Counted from the stretch's first letter, positions 33,601-45,510 are shown. The stretch is DNA of 64,000 bases from Pseudomonas sp. LS1212 (GCF_024741815.1 NZ_CP102951.1:2123001-2187000), one strand, 5' to 3'. Translations and numbers: made by a program. Notes: a model not told the origin generated them from the sequence alone.

Positions 33601-35156
33601 GTGGGGCACGCTGGCTGCAGGTCCTGGACCTCTCCGGCAACGGCTTGGCCATCAACCTTGAGGCGCTGGAGCAATTGGCTTCGTTGCGCCAATTGCGCTC
33701 GCTCAACCTGGCGGGCAACGACAGTCTGTTTCCCGCAGGTTCCCTGGGCTGCATTGCGCAACTGTCGAGTCTGCGTCGCCTTTATTTGTCCGGCAACTGG
33801 ATAACCTTTTTTGCCGGTGATATCCGTTTGCTGGCGGATATGACCGAGCTTGAAATACTGAGCATGAGTGACAACCCACTCGGTCAGGCGCCGGATGTGT
33901 CGAACCTGAGCCGGCTCACGCAATTGAACCTGCAAAACACAGGGTTGACTGGCTGGCCGACGGGGCTTGGGCAATTGCAGAACCTGCAGTCGGTGAACCT
34001 GAGCTTCAATCGGCTGCAGATACTACCGGACGGTCTGGCAAATCTCTGGCGATTCAACCTGGACGGTAATCCGCTGTCTACCGAAGCGGCGGCAGCGTTT
34101 GCCGAAGGGGGCGGAGTTTACCGCACGGGGAGCACCGCGTCAGAGGCCTCTACGTTGGCTGAGACCGACATGACCCGTTGGTATGACGGGGCCACCGCAG
34201 AGCAGCGATCGCGCTGGGAAGAACTGCAGGAGCAGCCTGGCGCGCAGCCATTTTTCCGGGTGTTGCAACGCCTGGCGGACTCGGCCGAACATGACCCGGG
34301 CAATCGCGCTTCACAGCAGCGTGTCTGGCGCCTGCTCGATGCCGCTGCTGACTCACAGGGATTGCGTGAGCGCCTGTTTGCCCTGGCCCGAGGGGAGGAG
34401 ACCTGCGCTGACCGGGCCGCATTGCTGTTCAGTCAGTTGGAGGTTGAACTCAGGGTCTACCAACTGGATCTGCAAGACCTGCCGATCGAGCGCAAGCGCG
34501 TGCCGATGGCCGCTTTGGCCAGGCAGCTGTTTCGCCTCGACGAGGTCGATATCGCCGCCAGGAAGTTCATCAATCGTTGGCGCAGAGCCGCACCGGATCA
34601 GGAAATCGACGAAATTGAAGTGTTGCTCGCATTTCGCGTTCGCCTGGCGGCCAGGCTCGGTTTGCCTGACCAACCGACCGAAGCACTGTACCTTGATCTC
34701 GCCGACCAGGTCACCGATCAGGTACTGACAGAGACCGCCGAGATGATCGAGCACAAGGAGCAGACCCTTGCCCTGAAGCAATGGATGGTCGCGCAGGATT
34801 TCTGGGTCGAGTTTCTCAAGTCCGGATACCCCCTCGAATTCGAGCAGGCCGCACAGCCCGGGCACCTGGGGCTGGACTATCTGGACGCCTGCCTGGACCC
34901 GGCCAATCCTTTGCCTGAAGTATCCGAAGCGGTGTTGAGCGAGTTGGCCGATCCGCTGCAGGTCACGCTCGACGTCATGCGTATCGAGGGGAGAGTGCAG
35001 CGCGTCGAGATCGATGATTATCGCTACTTGAAAGCTATCGACACCCTCAACCGGCTACAGCAACAGGCAGAGGCTGACCTGCTCGAGCGCTTGACCGATG
35101 GGGCGTTGAAGCTGCCCGGCAGCAAACAATCCAGTCCTGTAAATAGCCACACTTGA
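30693..35156 (+). CDS. Giant DUF6543/LRR/NEL E3 ubiquitin ligase effector, copy 3
   Basis: A 1487-residue protein, closer to copy 1 than to copy 2. The toxin-like N-terminal region contains DDARVLAVPT near residue 378 and hydrophobic segments near 405-475 with FHGVEAWEESE. LRRs span about 891-1146 and are longer than in copy 1 (for example LQVLDLSGNGLAINLEALEQL, LSLRRLYLSGN). The NEL domain carries ETCADRAALLFSQLEVEL with Cys1238 and Asp1240; CADR matches the IpaH/SspH type exactly. The enzyme would form a ubiquitin thioester and modify a host target chosen by the LRRs. Start at the ATG at 30693, where the paralog-like N-terminus begins; a TTG at 30645 is in frame. No signal peptide. Confidence 0.86.
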   Translation: MAQDTQSREAAGEHSVTQRTPVEAGLHGRFSQQRIPAWLVGATTDQRLQLQKAIVQSQRHKRVVRGLLSDWQGLQRFAEPLLSAALEESFGLKIDVTRSFFFHVVRGSRALSSRPGAVLATSRQTLLQAALQNFVEQEPFDYGTALLQADDQPIDIAPEAFARVCRNLDLGQRYQEHLQSVFLPSGSPGITDQVAQGNLRGDMMTCQRYALLAEAELALLKGDIDAASHAAVGAGLQFRGDRYYKTCRLTIWGLLLDELILFEVLQPAPSGIQSCLVYIPDDPDGAFKQYASRAAFMQALRGKLRNRSYQRFFRRFVSQRNLAAYNHKIDSLFNAHTVTHREGVRALDSSRARLDLVAQEVTGNLFRQCFDQHLRRIRDDARVLAVPTAEVDAVARRERLQGWLAAGFDVLNLAALFVPVLGIIMMPVAGAQLMSELFHGVEAWEESETDQALGYLMGVAENLALIGALGFAHGSVNPPASKGVSFVDRLVPVRLPDGSSRLWNSDLSVYEVSAPNLDALQPNQLGQYEHAGRRFIRLEQRTLEVRPDGEPGKWRVTAPDDPQRYSPLATHNGMGSWWIEGENPRGWDVSRLIQRLRPGLSQVPDADLLALVRVSAVSEARLRSVYSRGLPVPALLLDAIEGYRIDRGLADLGLAFALKPQGKLLIRDFPGLSANCANELLGMSRASERARMLRTGRVPLRMAEAARWYLQQSRLNQALLGLEFETMANADSAVLQAKAAPGQRLFDDRAQAAMLLDMRPIKPRIQALQRLSQGRFGYPLGGVVGRLLPNPDGRLQALFPGLDAAQLADFRAALQQSRVPLATQITRLEEQWRSLEASLATWSEQEGPYGVHRRLFADQLQDCWQRRVHPGSRAYTYEGYRLAISELDVGELPAIGDGFEHVTELALSDMQLTEGTEAFLRRFTGLRALVISRGGLTRLPEAVRAMPQLRELLLPDNHIQALGTDLGLLSGARWLQVLDLSGNGLAINLEALEQLASLRQLRSLNLAGNDSLFPAGSLGCIAQLSSLRRLYLSGNWITFFAGDIRLLADMTELEILSMSDNPLGQAPDVSNLSRLTQLNLQNTGLTGWPTGLGQLQNLQSVNLSFNRLQILPDGLANLWRFNLDGNPLSTEAAAAFAEGGGVYRTGSTASEASTLAETDMTRWYDGATAEQRSRWEELQEQPGAQPFFRVLQRLADSAEHDPGNRASQQRVWRLLDAAADSQGLRERLFALARGEETCADRAALLFSQLEVELRVYQLDLQDLPIERKRVPMAALARQLFRLDEVDIAARKFINRWRRAAPDQEIDEIEVLLAFRVRLAARLGLPDQPTEALYLDLADQVTDQVLTETAEMIEHKEQTLALKQWMVAQDFWVEFLKSGYPLEFEQAAQPGHLGLDYLDACLDPANPLPEVSEAVLSELADPLQVTLDVMRIEGRVQRVEIDDYRYLKAIDTLNRLQQQAEADLLERLTDGALKLPGSKQSSPVNSHT

Positions 35157-35232
35157 GGAATGGGCAATGCTGAACTTAACTGCAGGGCGTGTCATATGCA
35201 TTCCCCAATAAGAAATCACAAGAGGCGATGCA

Positions 35233-35346
35233 ATGGGAAATTCAACCAAGGCAAGGAAAAGCGACAGCACCGTTGATGCTTGGGCAATTCTATTTTTGAT
35301 TATCCTGGCGGTATCGACTGCGGTGTACTGGGTCAGCCACCAGTAG
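35233..35346 (+). CDS. 37-residue single-pass membrane microprotein
   Basis: A short gene below usual cut-offs. A charged N-terminus (MGNSTKARKSDSTVD) is followed by one hydrophobic helix (AWAILFLIILAVSTAVYW) and the end VSHQ. The positive N-terminus suggests an inside N-terminus. AGAGG lies about seven bases upstream of the ATG. No function is known; it resembles the small one-helix proteins that modulate membrane complexes. It is separate from effector copy 3 (76 bases downstream) and convergent with the DUF2970 gene. Confidence 0.7.
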   Translation: MGNSTKARKSDSTVDAWAILFLIILAVSTAVYWVSHQ

Positions 35347-35402
35347 CGGCACAAGCGCGACAACAGCACCGCCCGGTGGGAAGCCTTCGGGCGGTTTGCT
35401 GA

Positions 35403-35621
35403 TCAGGCCACGGCCAGATGCAATATCACTTTCACTACGCCAATCAGCACCAGCACAAACAGCAGGGTGAACAACACCCCGAGTGCGATGAAGTGACCGG
35501 GTTTGCCGTGAGTGAAATCGCGAGCGCGGTTCTTGGCGCTTTGCACGCCGAAGGCGGCGGCGATGACGCTGTGCAGCATTTGCCAGAACGTGGGTGGCTT
35601 TTGTTGAGCGGGGTCGTCCAT
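35403..35621 (-). CDS. DUF2970 membrane protein
   Basis: A 72-residue protein with the DUF2970 pattern: a first amphipathic helix MLHSVIAAAFGVQSAKNRARDF followed by HGKPGHFIALGVLFTLLFVLVLIGVVKVIL, a single transmembrane helix near the C-terminus. Function unknown. In Pseudomonas it is commonly found near metH, as here (metH stop is 163 bases upstream on the same strand, with a REP pair between). Confidence 0.85.
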   Translation of the reverse strand: MDDPAQQKPPTFWQMLHSVIAAAFGVQSAKNRARDFTHGKPGHFIALGVLFTLLFVLVLIGVVKVILHLAVA

Positions 35622-35682
35622 GAGGGGCTCCTGATGGCTGGGTTTGCCATCAGTGTAGTCCCATGAAGGGCCTTGCAGCCCT

Positions 35683-35755
35683 TATCGCGGGCAAGCCAGC
35701 TCCCACAGGTTTTGCATTCGACACAAATCACTGTGGGAGCGGGCTTGCCCGCGAT
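35683..35755. repeat. Paired REP palindrome
   Basis: Inverted units, ATCGCGGGCAAGCCAGCTCC (35683-35702) and GGAGCGGGCTTGCCCGCGAT (35736-35755), separated by about 33 bases. Same family as the pair at 14200-14290. It lies between metH and the DUF2970 gene. Confidence 0.85.
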
Positions 35756-35783
35756 CGACCGCGAAGCGGTCGCAATACGCTGA

Positions 35784-39476
<3,693 letters not shown>

Positions 39477-39631
39477 AGGACTACCTGGTAGGGCGGATAC
39501 GAAAGATGCGGAATAATAACAAACCTGCGCGGTATTTAAGCGTATCAATCATTTGCATGAATTTGGCTCATGTTGGTGCGGGTGTCTCACGGGTAGAATC
39601 GCCAGGTTTTTAATTTTCAGGACACCGGCAC

Positions 39632-41929
39632 ATGGTGCATCGCTTCCTTGCCAGCGCCTTCGCGTTGCTCGTTTGCAGTTCGGCGCTTGGGCAAGCCCCT
39701 CTCTCTGGCTCGGCTATTTCGTATGCCCGGGATGTTCAACCGATCTTTACCGAGAAATGCGTCGCCTGCCATGCCTGCAATGATGCCGCCTGCCAGCTCA
39801 ACCTGGGCAGCGCCGAAGGCGTTGTCCGAGGAGCTTCGAAAGTCCCGGTGTACAAGGGGGACCGCAGTGTTGCCGAGGCGCCGACCCGGCTGTTTTATGA
39901 TGCGAGCGGCAGCGATGCCTGGCGCCGCAAGGGTTTCTATTCGGTACTCGACGCCCAGGGCAACCAGGCCGCGCTGATGGCGCGGATGCTCGAGCTGGGC
40001 CACAGCACGCCGCTGCAGCCCAATGCCAAGCTGCCGGAAGAGATCGTGCTGGGGCTCGATCGGGAAAACCTCTGCCCGTTGCCAGGCGAGTTCGATGCTT
40101 ATGCCAAGTCCCATCCCAGGGAGGGCATGCCGCTGGCGGTGACCGGCCTGACCGAGCCGCAATACCAGACCCTCAAGCGCTGGCTGGCCGTTGGTGCACC
40201 GATGGAGCAGAACGCCATCATCCCCAGCGCCAGCGAAGCAACACAGATCGCCGACTGGGAAGCCTTGTTCAACCGACCCGGTTCCACCGAGGCGCTGGTG
40301 GCGCGCTGGCTGTACGAGCACTTGTTCCTGGCGCACATCTATTTTACCGGTGGCGAGCCGGGGCACTTTTTCCAGTGGGTTCGTTCACGCACGCCCAGCG
40401 GCAAGCCGATCGACCTGATCGCGACGCGTCGGCCCAATGACGAGCCGGGCAGCGATTTTTTCTATCGGTTGATGCCGGTGCAAGGTGTGATCGTACACAA
40501 GACGCATATCACCTATCCCATGGGGCCAAACAAGCTCAAGCGTGTCGAACAGTTGTTCTACAGCGGTGACTGGCATGCCAGATCCTTGCCTGGCTACGGT
40601 CCGCGTCACCGCGCCAATCCGTTCGAAACCTTCGCCGCCATCCCGGCGGTTGCGCGCTATCAGTTCATGCTCGATAACGCCGAGTATTTCGTGCGCACCT
40701 TTATCCGTGGGCCGGTCTGCCGTGGCCAGATCGCTACCGATGTGATTCGCGACAACTTCTGGGCACTGTTCCAGGAACCTGCGCATGACCGCTTTATCAC
40801 CGATGCCAGTTACCGGGGCGAGGCCACGCCCTTGTTGGCCATGCCCGGGCAGATCGACGATGTCGGCAGTGTCTTGAGCCTGTGGCATGCCTACCGGGAC
40901 AAGCGCAACGAGTATGAAAGCTTGCGCCGCGAGGCTTATGCGCAAATGCCGGCACCGAGTTGGTCGACCCTCTGGGCCGGCAACGACAACGCGTTGCTGA
41001 CGATCTTCCGACACTTCGACAGTGCTTCGGTCAGCAAGGGGTTGGTAGGTGATGTGCCCAAGACCCTCTGGTTGTTCGACTATCCCTTGTTCGAACGCAC
41101 CTATTATCAGTTGGCGGTCAATTTCGATGTGTTCGGCAATGTTTCGCACCAGGCGCAGACGCGCTTGTACTTCGACCTCATCCGCAACGGCGCGGAGGTC
41201 AACTTTCTGCGCCTGATGCCGGCCGAACAACGCGGCGACATCCTCGGCGACTGGTACCAGAAAAGCGGCAAGATCAAGATGTGGATGGACTATGAGAGCA
41301 TCGATACCGATACGCCGAGCGGTTTGAAACTGGACGAAAACAATCCCAAGCGCGACTTTGCCCTCAAACTCGTCGAGCGTACTGGCAGCCTCAATGCCAG
41401 GCCCGATCCGATCAACCGCTGTCAGGGCGCTTATTGCTCGCGGCCGGGCATCGGTGAGGAGTTCAGGAATGTCGAGCAGGTGCTCAGCCGCCTGGCGTCA
41501 CGCCCGGCCGCGGGGCTGAAAGTCATCGACCAGTTGCCCGAGGCGACCATGCTGCGCATCGAGGGCAGCAACGGCAAGCGCGTGGTCTACAGCCTGCTGC
41601 GCAACCGCGCCCACAGCAATGTGGCGTTCATGCTAGGGGAAGCCCATCGCTACCAGCCGGGGCTCGACACCTTGACGATCTACCCCGGGGTGATGAGCAG
41701 CTATCCGAATTTCATGTTCAATGTCCCGGCCAGCGATGTGCCGGAGTTCGTCGAGGACATGGAACTGGCCAAAACGCCGGAAAACTTCGAGCGGATCGTC
41801 ATGCGCTGGGGCGTGCGGCGCAGTCATCCGCAGTTCTGGGAGTACTTTCACGACCTCGCCAGCTATATCCGTGAAACCGAGCCGGTGGAGGCCGGTGTGC
41901 TGGATATGAACCGCTACCAAAACCTCTGA
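39632..41929 (+). CDS. cti: Fatty acid cis/trans isomerase
   Basis: A 765-residue periplasmic haem protein that converts cis to trans unsaturated fatty acids in membrane phospholipids, a rapid response to solvents and heat in Pseudomonas. It has a cleavable signal peptide (MVHRFLASAFALLVCSSALG) and a cytochrome c-type haem site CVACH at residues 43-47. The rest matches the long conserved family body (for example PGHFFQWVRSRTPSGKPIDL and TLWLFDYPLFERTYYQLAVNFDVFGNV). The family acts post-translationally on the membrane, so the gene is usually constitutive. A hairpin follows at 41951. Confidence 0.95.
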   Translation: MVHRFLASAFALLVCSSALGQAPLSGSAISYARDVQPIFTEKCVACHACNDAACQLNLGSAEGVVRGASKVPVYKGDRSVAEAPTRLFYDASGSDAWRRKGFYSVLDAQGNQAALMARMLELGHSTPLQPNAKLPEEIVLGLDRENLCPLPGEFDAYAKSHPREGMPLAVTGLTEPQYQTLKRWLAVGAPMEQNAIIPSASEATQIADWEALFNRPGSTEALVARWLYEHLFLAHIYFTGGEPGHFFQWVRSRTPSGKPIDLIATRRPNDEPGSDFFYRLMPVQGVIVHKTHITYPMGPNKLKRVEQLFYSGDWHARSLPGYGPRHRANPFETFAAIPAVARYQFMLDNAEYFVRTFIRGPVCRGQIATDVIRDNFWALFQEPAHDRFITDASYRGEATPLLAMPGQIDDVGSVLSLWHAYRDKRNEYESLRREAYAQMPAPSWSTLWAGNDNALLTIFRHFDSASVSKGLVGDVPKTLWLFDYPLFERTYYQLAVNFDVFGNVSHQAQTRLYFDLIRNGAEVNFLRLMPAEQRGDILGDWYQKSGKIKMWMDYESIDTDTPSGLKLDENNPKRDFALKLVERTGSLNARPDPINRCQGAYCSRPGIGEEFRNVEQVLSRLASRPAAGLKVIDQLPEATMLRIEGSNGKRVVYSLLRNRAHSNVAFMLGEAHRYQPGLDTLTIYPGVMSSYPNFMFNVPASDVPEFVEDMELAKTPENFERIVMRWGVRRSHPQFWEYFHDLASYIRETEPVEAGVLDMNRYQNL

Positions 41930-41950
41930 AGCGGGTATCAAGGTGCTCCT

Positions 41951-41983
41951 GCCCTCGTTCCCACGCAGAGTGGGAACGAGGGC
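41951..41983. terminator. Hairpin after cti
   Basis: A 13-bp perfect stem, GCCCTCGTTCCCA / TGGGAACGAGGGC, with a seven-base loop. The core GTTCCCACGC...GTGGGAAC resembles a dispersed Pseudomonas palindrome; a fragment of the same kind (CGTTCCCATGCTCCGCGT) is at about 58360. It can act as terminator or as a repeat unit. Confidence 0.6.
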
Positions 41984-42120
41984 AACGAGGGCATCGCAAT
42001 GCACGACCGCCGAGCGGTTTTTCGCGACCTTTTACAGCTTGTCGTGGTCCGACCTCTGGGATCCCGGCCATGCCGGGGCCTGAAGTATCGATATCAATAC
42101 AGGCCGTCAGAGGGTCCAGG

Positions 42121-42270
42121 ATGCTGTATTCGCTTCAAGCTCTACGAGCGCTGGCCTCCCGGGCCAGTTACGTGCTGATCGAGAAGCGCCTGTATCACCA
42201 GATCAAGGGGTGGTTGGACAGTCATCTGGCAGTGCCTGCGACCGTGCCGGTAACCCGACAAAATTACTAG
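42121..42270 (+). CDS. Possible small protein between cti and nfuA
   Basis: A 49-residue candidate beginning MLYSLQALRALASRAS and ending in a Thr/Pro-rich tail. Codon third positions are GC-rich and the N-terminal half would form a basic amphipathic helix. The upstream CCAGG is only a weak ribosome-binding site, and an in-frame ATG also exists at 42070. It is 57 bases before nfuA. No family recognised. Confidence 0.4.
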   Translation: MLYSLQALRALASRASYVLIEKRLYHQIKGWLDSHLAVPATVPVTRQNY

Positions 42271-42327
42271 GACTTTTTCAGGCGCGCCGTTTCGCGTAAA
42301 CTGCCGGCAAGTCTGTGAGGAACTTCC

Positions 42328-42912
42328 ATGAGCGCCATTACCATTACCGACGCCGCGCACGATTACCTGGCTGATCTGCTCTCCAAGCAGAACACCCCGG
42401 GCATTGGCATACGCGTATTCATCACCCAGCCGGGTACCCAGTATGCCGAAACCTGCATTGCTTACTGCAAGCCGGGCGAAGAAAAGCCGGAAGACACCGC
42501 GCTGGGGCTGAAAAGCTTTACCGCCTGGATCGACGGCGTCAGCGAGGCGTTCCTGGAGGACGCTGTTGTCGACTACGCCACCGATCGCATGGGCGGGCAA
42601 CTGACCATCAAGGCGCCTAACGCCAAAGTACCGATGGTCAACGCCGACAGTCCGATCAACGAGCGCATCAACTATTACCTGCAAACCGAGATCAACCCGG
42701 GGCTTGCCAGCCACGGCGGTCAGGTGAGTCTGATCGAAGTGGTCGAAGACGGTATTGCCGTGTTGCAGTTCGGTGGCGGTTGCCAGGGTTGCGGTCAGGC
42801 CGACGTCACCCTCAAGGAAGGGATCGAGCGCACGTTGCTCGAGCGCATCCCTGAGCTCAAGGGTGTTCGCGACGTGACCGACCACACGCAGAAAGAAAAC
42901 GCCTACTACTAA
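42328..42912 (+). CDS. nfuA: Fe-S biogenesis protein NfuA
   Basis: A 194-residue scaffold/carrier for 4Fe-4S clusters. An N-terminal degenerate A-type domain (about residues 1-95) precedes the C-terminal NifU domain with the cluster-binding Cys-x-x-Cys in FGGGCQGCGQADVTLKEG. It delivers clusters to enzymes such as aconitase under oxidative or iron stress. GAGG lies upstream of the ATG. A strong terminator follows before the convergent cobM. Confidence 0.96.
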   Translation: MSAITITDAAHDYLADLLSKQNTPGIGIRVFITQPGTQYAETCIAYCKPGEEKPEDTALGLKSFTAWIDGVSEAFLEDAVVDYATDRMGGQLTIKAPNAKVPMVNADSPINERINYYLQTEINPGLASHGGQVSLIEVVEDGIAVLQFGGGCQGCGQADVTLKEGIERTLLERIPELKGVRDVTDHTQKENAYY

Positions 42913-42933
42913 GGAAGGCGTTCGCTGCAGATG

Positions 42934-42966
42934 AAAAAACGGCGCCCCGTGAGCGCCGTTTTTTAT
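42934..42966. terminator. Bidirectional rho-independent terminator, nfuA / cobM
   Basis: The stem CGGCGC / GCGCCG is flanked by AAAAAA on the left and TTTTTT on the right, between convergent nfuA and cobM. Confidence 0.88.
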
Positions 42967-43074
42967 GCCCGATCAACCGGCCGTGCGAGCGCAGCCTTCG
43001 GGCTTGACGCTGTCGGCCAGAATCAACAATTCATAGGCGGCCGGCTGGCCAATCCGGGCAAGCTCTCCTGCCAC

Positions 43075-43821
43075 TTACGGCCGGTACAGGTGAGCGTGGC
43101 TGGCGCGGTACAAGGCCGACTCCGAGAAGCTGTCAGTGGCCAGTACCCGGCCCACCAGAATCAGCGCGGTACGGCGAAAGCCCTTGTCCCGGACCTTGTC
43201 GAGAATATCGTCGAGGGTGCCGACGACCCAGTCCTGATCCGGCCAGGTGGCGCGGTGCACCACGGCAATCGGGCAATCGTCGCCATAGTGCGGGCGCAGC
43301 TCCTCTATGATTTTTTCAAGGTGCTGGACGCCGAGGTGGATGGCCATGGTCGAACGGTGCCGGGCCAGGCTTGCCAGCTCTTCGCCGCTGGGCATCGGGG
43401 ATTTGTCGGCGTAACGGGTCAGGATCACGCTCTGGGAGATCGCCGGCAGCGTCAGCTCGACGCCAAGCAGGGCCGCACTCGCCGCCGTGGCAGTAACGCC
43501 GGGAATGATCTGGTAAGGGATGCCCAATTCTCGCAAATAGCGAATCTGTTCACCGATGGCGCCGTACAGGCTCGGGTCGCCGGAATGCACGCGAGCCACG
43601 TCCTGGCCCTTGGCGTGTGCGGCTTGAATCGTCTCGATGATTTGCTGCAGGTGCAGCTCGGCGCTGTTGACCAGCACCTCGGCACAATGGCCTTCGAGCA
43701 CGGCAGCCGGCACCAGTGAGCCGGCGTAGATGATCACCGGGCAGGTGCGGATCAGGCGTTGCCCCTTGACCGTGATCAACTCCGGGTCGCCGGGGCCTGC
43801 ACCAATAAAGTAGACCGTCAT
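43075..43821 (-). CDS. cobM: Precorrin-4 C(11)-methyltransferase CobM
   Basis: A 248-residue SAM-dependent methyltransferase of aerobic cobalamin synthesis. It begins with the family signature MTVYFIGAGPGDPELITVKG and has the second motif VARVHSGDPSLYGAIGEQI. It methylates C-11 of precorrin-4. I start it at 43821, where the glycine-rich motif begins; a longer frame to 43872 exists. It is the last gene of the cbtB-cbtA-cobE-cobM unit, 76 bases after cobE. Confidence 0.95.
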   Translation of the reverse strand: MTVYFIGAGPGDPELITVKGQRLIRTCPVIIYAGSLVPAAVLEGHCAEVLVNSAELHLQQIIETIQAAHAKGQDVARVHSGDPSLYGAIGEQIRYLRELGIPYQIIPGVTATAASAALLGVELTLPAISQSVILTRYADKSPMPSGEELASLARHRSTMAIHLGVQHLEKIIEELRPHYGDDCPIAVVHRATWPDQDWVVGTLDDILDKVRDKGFRRTALILVGRVLATDSFSESALYRASHAHLYRP

Positions 43822-43897
43822 TGGAGAATCCTGAAAAAGCCTGGAAACGCGTTTTGCTTGAAAAAAACTCAAGTAGCCGACGCGTGCTAGAGGGAGA

Positions 43898-44323
43898 TTA
43901 TCGAATATTTTGCCGGGGAGCAGCCAATGCCAGTGTGGCGCGAGCAGATGTGCAGCGCGGTGCTTTCAGTTCGGCTGAGCAGCCGCCCAGCTGTTCGGCC
44001 AACGCCAGCGCACAGCTTTCGGCGATGCCGAAGCAACCGGTATGGCGATGGGCGAGGGTAGACCGATGGTTGAGTTGCGGCTCGAAGCGGGCCAGTTCAG
44101 CCGAGCTGAAAAACACCAGTGGCAAACCGAGTTGCTCGGCCAATGCCAGCAGCCCGGGCTCCTGACATTTCAGGTCGATGCTGGCAAGGCCGGTCAGCGC
44201 CGAACGCTGCAGCCGGTATTGCAGCAACGTCCGGTCAAGCAGGGCGCCCAGCTCGCTGGCCGAGCAACCGCGTTGGCAGCCGAAGCCGGCCACCAGGACC
44301 TGCGAACGGCCGGCCAGGCTCAT
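43898..44323 (-). CDS. cobE: Cobalamin biosynthesis protein CobE (CbiG C-terminal type)
   Basis: A 141-residue protein with the CobE/CbiG C-terminal domain pattern: VLVAGFGCQRGCSASELGALL at the N-terminus, then ASIDLKCQEPGLLALAEQLGLPLVFFSSAEL and GCFGIAESCALALA. In anaerobic organisms the equivalent domain of CbiG opens the lactone ring; the aerobic role of CobE is less defined. The start ATG shares its A with the TGA stop of cbtA (TGATG), so the two are translationally coupled. Confidence 0.88.
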   Translation of the reverse strand: MSLAGRSQVLVAGFGCQRGCSASELGALLDRTLLQYRLQRSALTGLASIDLKCQEPGLLALAEQLGLPLVFFSSAELARFEPQLNHRSTLAHRHTGCFGIAESCALALAEQLGGCSAELKAPRCTSARATLALAAPRQNIR

Positions 44324-45015
44324 CAGGCCTGGCTTTTGCGACGAAACAGCCAGGCGCTGATCAGGCCCAGTGCAACCCAAAACACGGCATTGGTCAGCAA
44401 GGATGCGATCTGGAACTGCGATTCCAGCGCTTCGGGGGCCAGGCTTTCATGCACTTCAGGCTGCGGTGCGCCGATGAAATGCGGCACCACCAGAATCGCT
44501 GCGCCCAGGACCTTGAGCAGCCAGTTCTTGCCGAACGCGATCAGCGCCAGGCCCACGGCAGTGGAAGCGGCAGTCCCGACCCACCAGGTTTGGCGCAGGG
44601 CCAGGTCTGCAGCGGCAGTGCCGGGCAGCTCCGGCGGCAAGCCCAGGTTTGGCGCCAGGCAGAACACGGCGAAACCGGCCAGCCCCCACAGCACGCCTTC
44701 GGAGGTGCGGCCGGGTGCACGCAGGGTATACAGCGCGGCCAGCATCAGCGCGAAGCCGACGGCGACCACCAGGTTGCCGCCAGTGGTGGAAAGTAGGCGC
44801 TGCCAGCCATCTTCCGGCGCCCAGGCTTCGGCATCGTGGCTGTGCCCGGCCGCAGCGCCGTCGGCATGCTCGTGTGCTTCGACGGCAGGGGCCGCATTTT
44901 CATAGGTTTCCGCTTGCAGGATCAGCGGGACGACCCAGAAGCTTTGCAGCAGGGTCAACAGCAGGGCGGCGAGCAGGCCGGTAAAGCCTGCAGTCCGGGC
45001 AATGCGCTTGATCAT
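44323..45015 (-). CDS. cbtA: Cobalt transporter subunit CbtA
   Basis: A 230-residue inner-membrane protein with about five hydrophobic segments (for example FTGLLAALLLTLLQSFWVVPLIL and VGFALMLAALYTL). A periplasmic or cytosolic loop rich in His and acidic residues (AHEHADGAAAGHSHDAEAW, near residues 48-66) is a likely metal-binding site. The CbtA/CbtB pair is a predicted cobalt uptake system defined by cobalamin riboswitch control, as seen here. The start is the ATG at 45015; the stop overlaps the cobE start by one base. Confidence 0.9.
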   Translation of the reverse strand: MIKRIARTAGFTGLLAALLLTLLQSFWVVPLILQAETYENAAPAVEAHEHADGAAAGHSHDAEAWAPEDGWQRLLSTTGGNLVVAVGFALMLAALYTLRAPGRTSEGVLWGLAGFAVFCLAPNLGLPPELPGTAAADLALRQTWWVGTAASTAVGLALIAFGKNWLLKVLGAAILVVPHFIGAPQPEVHESLAPEALESQFQIASLLTNAVFWVALGLISAWLFRRKSQA

Positions 45016-45026
45016 GTTGGCTGTTC

Positions 45027-45212
45027 TCAATGGCACGGGAAAGCGGCGCTGTGACGGGTGTCATGCGCGGCGTTGTGAACGGCTTCGATGTGCGAGAAAC
45101 CGGCGAAATAGACCAGGCAGATGCCGAGCACGGAGGCGCATATGGCGACGACCAGGCGTTGGGTCTGGGTGGACGTGACGACGGCTGAGTGGCTGGCGGT
45201 AGTGATGGGCAT
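45027..45212 (-). CDS. cbtB: Cobalt transporter subunit CbtB
   Basis: A 61-residue single-helix membrane protein. The hydrophobic helix LVVAICASVLGICLVYFAGF is followed by a His-rich C-terminus (SHIEAVHNAAHDTRHSA... with five His), which is the CbtB hallmark and probably binds cobalt. The ATG at 45212 has GAGGG eight bases upstream; the longer open frame to 45560 is a shadow covering the riboswitch. The gene is 11 bases before cbtA and about 105 bases downstream of a cobalamin riboswitch, so it heads the operon. Confidence 0.9.
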   Translation of the reverse strand: MPITTASHSAVVTSTQTQRLVVAICASVLGICLVYFAGFSHIEAVHNAAHDTRHSAAFPCH

Positions 45213-45319
45213 GGCGCTTCCCTCTTGTGGTGATCGAGGCGGCCAAGCGCGAAGAACCCCTGCGCGCGAGCTCGCAGAGGTATCAACAGCGCCCGCCCAC
45301 CGCGGGTTTGTCAGGTATG

Positions 45320-45510
45320 GTCTGGGCCGGTCTCCGGGCTTGCGAGGGGCTGGCGTGTTGCTCAAGCCTGCAAGAATCACCTTCCCATGCCGGACAGCTG
45401 GCACAGTGGATCTGATTCTTCTCTCGCTTACCGTTGCGGGGGCAGCGCCGGACTTGCCAGGTAGTGTAGTAGCACCTGACGCACCGGTTTCCCGTTTCAC
45501 CCTGTGAAGG
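45320..45510 (-). promoter_or_regulatory. Cobalamin riboswitch controlling cbtB-cbtA-cobE-cobM
   Basis: On the minus strand the conserved core reads GCTGCCCCCGCAACGGTAAG (complement of about 45427-45446), then CCACTG, then GGGAAGGTG, and the B12 box AGCCCGGAGACCGGCC (complement of 45325-45340). These are the defining elements of the adenosylcobalamin riboswitch in the right order. It ends about 105 bases before the cbtB start, a distance fit for control of translation or transcription. High cobalamin should repress the operon. Confidence 0.93.
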
